Source: an uncultured Caryophanales bacterium (GTDB lineage Bacteria > Bacillota_I > Bacilli_A > RF39 > UBA660). Taken from it: a stretch of 16,160 bases of DNA. Positions 14,532 to 16,160 of this stretch are shown piece by piece. A program made the position numbers and the translations under genes. The stretch lies in assembly GCA_946402785.1 (NCBI GenBank), contig CAMIXP010000016.1:1-16160 (forward strand), in the 5' to 3' direction. The notes under the pieces were generated by a model. That model worked only from the letters and a program-made list of their open reading frames with translations, did not search any database and was not told the DNA's origin. Numbering within the stretch: position 1 is the first letter of the stretch; each line of letters begins with the position of its first letter.

Positions 14532-15971
14532 ATGGAAAATAAAACAATCATGACAGATTTATATGAACTAACAATGGCACAAACATATTTTAAAGAAGGA
14601 AAGAAAGATGAGATTTTATACTTCGATCTTTTCTTCAGACAAAATCCATTCGCAGGAGGATATACAATGAGTGGTGGATTAGATGCCATCATTGAGTATA
14701 TTGAAAACTTTCATTACGGAAAAGAAGAAATTGATTATTTAAGATCAATTAATAAATTCTCAGATGATTTTCTAGATTATTTGAGTAACTTAACATTCAA
14801 AGGAGATATCTATGCTGTACCAGATGGAACAGCTGTATTCCCAAATGAACCAGTTCTAACAGTAAGAGCGGATGCTGTAACGGCACAACTTTTAGAAACA
14901 GCTCTCCTTGCTTGTTTCAATCATGCTAGTTTAGTTATCACGGCTTCTAAAAGAATTACAAAAGAAGCCAAAGGAAAACCAGTTATGGAGTTCGGTGCTA
15001 GACGTGCAAGAGGAATTGATTCAGCAATCGAAGTAAGTAAAAATTCTATTATTGGAGGATGTGTAGGAACCAGTAATACGTATGCTGCTATGAAATATAA
15101 CATTCCAGCATTAGGAACCATGGCACACTCTTTAGTAACAGAAAATGAAGATGAATATGAAGCATTCTTAGGATATGCCAAAGCAAATCCAAATAACTGC
15201 TTATTCTTAGTAGATACTTATGATACCTTACGTTGTGGTATTCCAAATGCCATTAAGGTAGCAAACGATTATTTAAAACCAAATAATCTTCCATTTAAAG
15301 GAATTCGTATCGATAGTGGAGACTTAGCATATTTATCAAAAGAAGCAAGAAAGATGTTAGATGAAGCAGGATATCCTGAAGCAACCATTTGTTTAAGTAA
15401 TGGATTAGATGAATATACAATTAAAGATTTACTAGAACAAGGAGCTGTCTTTGATTCTCTAGGAGTAGGAGATAACATTGCCGCAGCTAAAGAACGTGTA
15501 GGTGGAGTTTATAAATTAGTAGCCGTAGAAGAAAATGGAAAACCATCTCCTCGTATGAAGATCAGTGGAAATATCATTAAGATGACCAATCCTGGATTTA
15601 AGAAAGTTGTACGTTTCTATGATAAAGAAACAGGATATGCATTAGGAGATGCCGTTGCTCTAAGAGAAGAAGAAATTCCAAAAGAAGAATACACCTTAGT
15701 ACATCCAATTGCTACTTGGAAACAAACAACCCTTCATAACTATGAAACAAGAGAGTTATTAGTTCCTATCTATCTAGAAGGAAAACTAGTATATAAAGAA
15801 CCAACACTACTTGAAAAACAAGCTTACTGTGAAAAAGAATATAATACGTTATATCCAGAAGTTACCAGAATTAATAATCCACATGAATACTATGTAGATT
15901 TAAGTGATACTCTAAGAGAATTAAGAAATGAATTAATTGAAAAACATAAAAACAATAAGAAAGAAGGATAA
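14532..15971 (+). CDS. pncB: Nicotinate phosphoribosyltransferase
   Basis: Converts nicotinate and PRPP, with ATP, to nicotinate mononucleotide. 479 residues, matching the Gram-positive form of the enzyme. Recognisable parts: N-terminal TDLYELTMAQTYF, the loop FDLFFRQNPFAGGYTMSGGL, EFGARRARGIDSA in the active site, TMAHSLV with the histidine that is phosphorylated during catalysis, RIDSGDLAYLS and GVGDNIAAAKERVGGVYKLV in the barrel, and a C-terminal region ending in a Lys-rich tail. TAGGTGAG precedes ATG 14532 and overlaps the upstream stop, so pncA and pncB are coupled. The NAD synthetase gene begins two bases after its stop. The Arg/Asp pattern fits nicotinate rather than nicotinamide phosphoribosyltransferase. 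Confidence 0.96.
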   Translation: MENKTIMTDLYELTMAQTYFKEGKKDEILYFDLFFRQNPFAGGYTMSGGLDAIIEYIENFHYGKEEIDYLRSINKFSDDFLDYLSNLTFKGDIYAVPDGTAVFPNEPVLTVRADAVTAQLLETALLACFNHASLVITASKRITKEAKGKPVMEFGARRARGIDSAIEVSKNSIIGGCVGTSNTYAAMKYNIPALGTMAHSLVTENEDEYEAFLGYAKANPNNCLFLVDTYDTLRCGIPNAIKVANDYLKPNNLPFKGIRIDSGDLAYLSKEARKMLDEAGYPEATICLSNGLDEYTIKDLLEQGAVFDSLGVGDNIAAAKERVGGVYKLVAVEENGKPSPRMKISGNIIKMTNPGFKKVVRFYDKETGYALGDAVALREEEIPKEEYTLVHPIATWKQTTLHNYETRELLVPIYLEGKLVYKEPTLLEKQAYCEKEYNTLYPEVTRINNPHEYYVDLSDTLRELRNELIEKHKNNKKEG

Positions 15972-15973
15972 TT

Positions 15974-16160
15974 ATGTTTGACGCAAAAAAAGAAAAAGAT
16001 AAAATTGTAGAATTCATTAGAAATTATTTTGAAGAAAATCATCTAGGAGGAGTGGTCTTAGGAGTAAGTGGTGGAAAAGATTCAGGTGTTGTTGCTGGAT
16101 TATTCACAGAAGCTCTAGGAAAAGAAAATGTATTAGGAGTAACTCTTCCATGTCACTCAA
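15974..16160 (+). CDS. nadE: NAD synthetase, 3'-truncated by window end
   Basis: Only 62 residues are visible, starting MFDAKKEKDKIVEFIRNYF. The ATP-pyrophosphatase P-loop VSGGKDSG lies at about 32-39, followed by VVAGLFTEALG and VLGVTLPCHS, which is the typical order in NadE. It converts nicotinate adenine dinucleotide to NAD by amidation. There is no N-terminal glutaminase domain, so this is the short ammonia-dependent form, or one that takes ammonia from PncA or the cytosol. GAAGGAT lies just before ATG 15974, within the end of pncB. The gene continues past the window. Confidence 0.92.
   Translation, partial: MFDAKKEKDKIVEFIRNYFEENHLGGVVLGVSGGKDSGVVAGLFTEALGKENVLGVTLPCHS

Overview
The window is AT-rich, densely packed DNA (about one third G+C by eye) from a Firmicutes-type bacterium. 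The evidence is strong AGGAGG-like ribosome binding sites, TTGACA/TATAAT promoters, short U-tailed terminators, GTG and TTG starts, TGA used as a stop (so not the mycoplasma code), a YlbL-like protein and a short-form type IV pilus ATPase. The style suggests a small-genome, host-associated Bacilli or Mycoplasmatota-like lineage, but there is no taxonomic marker here and I cannot name the species.

Layout. 1-456 is the end of an HD-domain phosphohydrolase gene closed by a terminator. 524-1736 is a two-gene unit: a small membrane-anchored protein and a thymidylate kinase. It converges on a PilB/ComGA-like ATPase gene (1764-3896, minus strand), and both sides share one bidirectional terminator. 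The ATPase carries an unusual low-complexity C-terminal tail of about 300 residues. Divergent from it, 3989-5628 encodes two pseudopilin-like proteins, the first cysteine-rich. 5750-8098 is a tightly coupled unit: YlbL-like PDZ/Lon-type protease, HAD-type deoxynucleotidase-like protein, and a membrane protein of unknown function with a signal peptide. 8149-9021 is a DagK/YegS-like lipid kinase.

The most interesting region is 9018-13854. A consensus promoter drives a leader of about 265 nt holding two related structured RNA elements in tandem, each ending in its own intrinsic terminator. The first resembles the manganese-sensing yybP-ykoY riboswitch in topology and in several short signature sequences. 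The leader precedes a three-gene operon: an unknown soluble protein, a coiled-coil plus MoxR/CobS-like AAA+ ATPase, and a protein that may be a degenerate VWA-domain partner. A metal-riboswitch-controlled MoxR/VWA-type module would be unusual, because known yybP-ykoY targets are mostly metal exporters.

13865-16160 starts a Preiss-Handler NAD salvage operon: nicotinamidase, nicotinate phosphoribosyltransferase and NAD synthetase (cut by the window end). They convert nicotinamide to nicotinate, then to NaMN, and finally NaAD to NAD; the NaMN adenylyltransferase is not in the window. A pair of short palindromic repeats over its promoter is a candidate operator.
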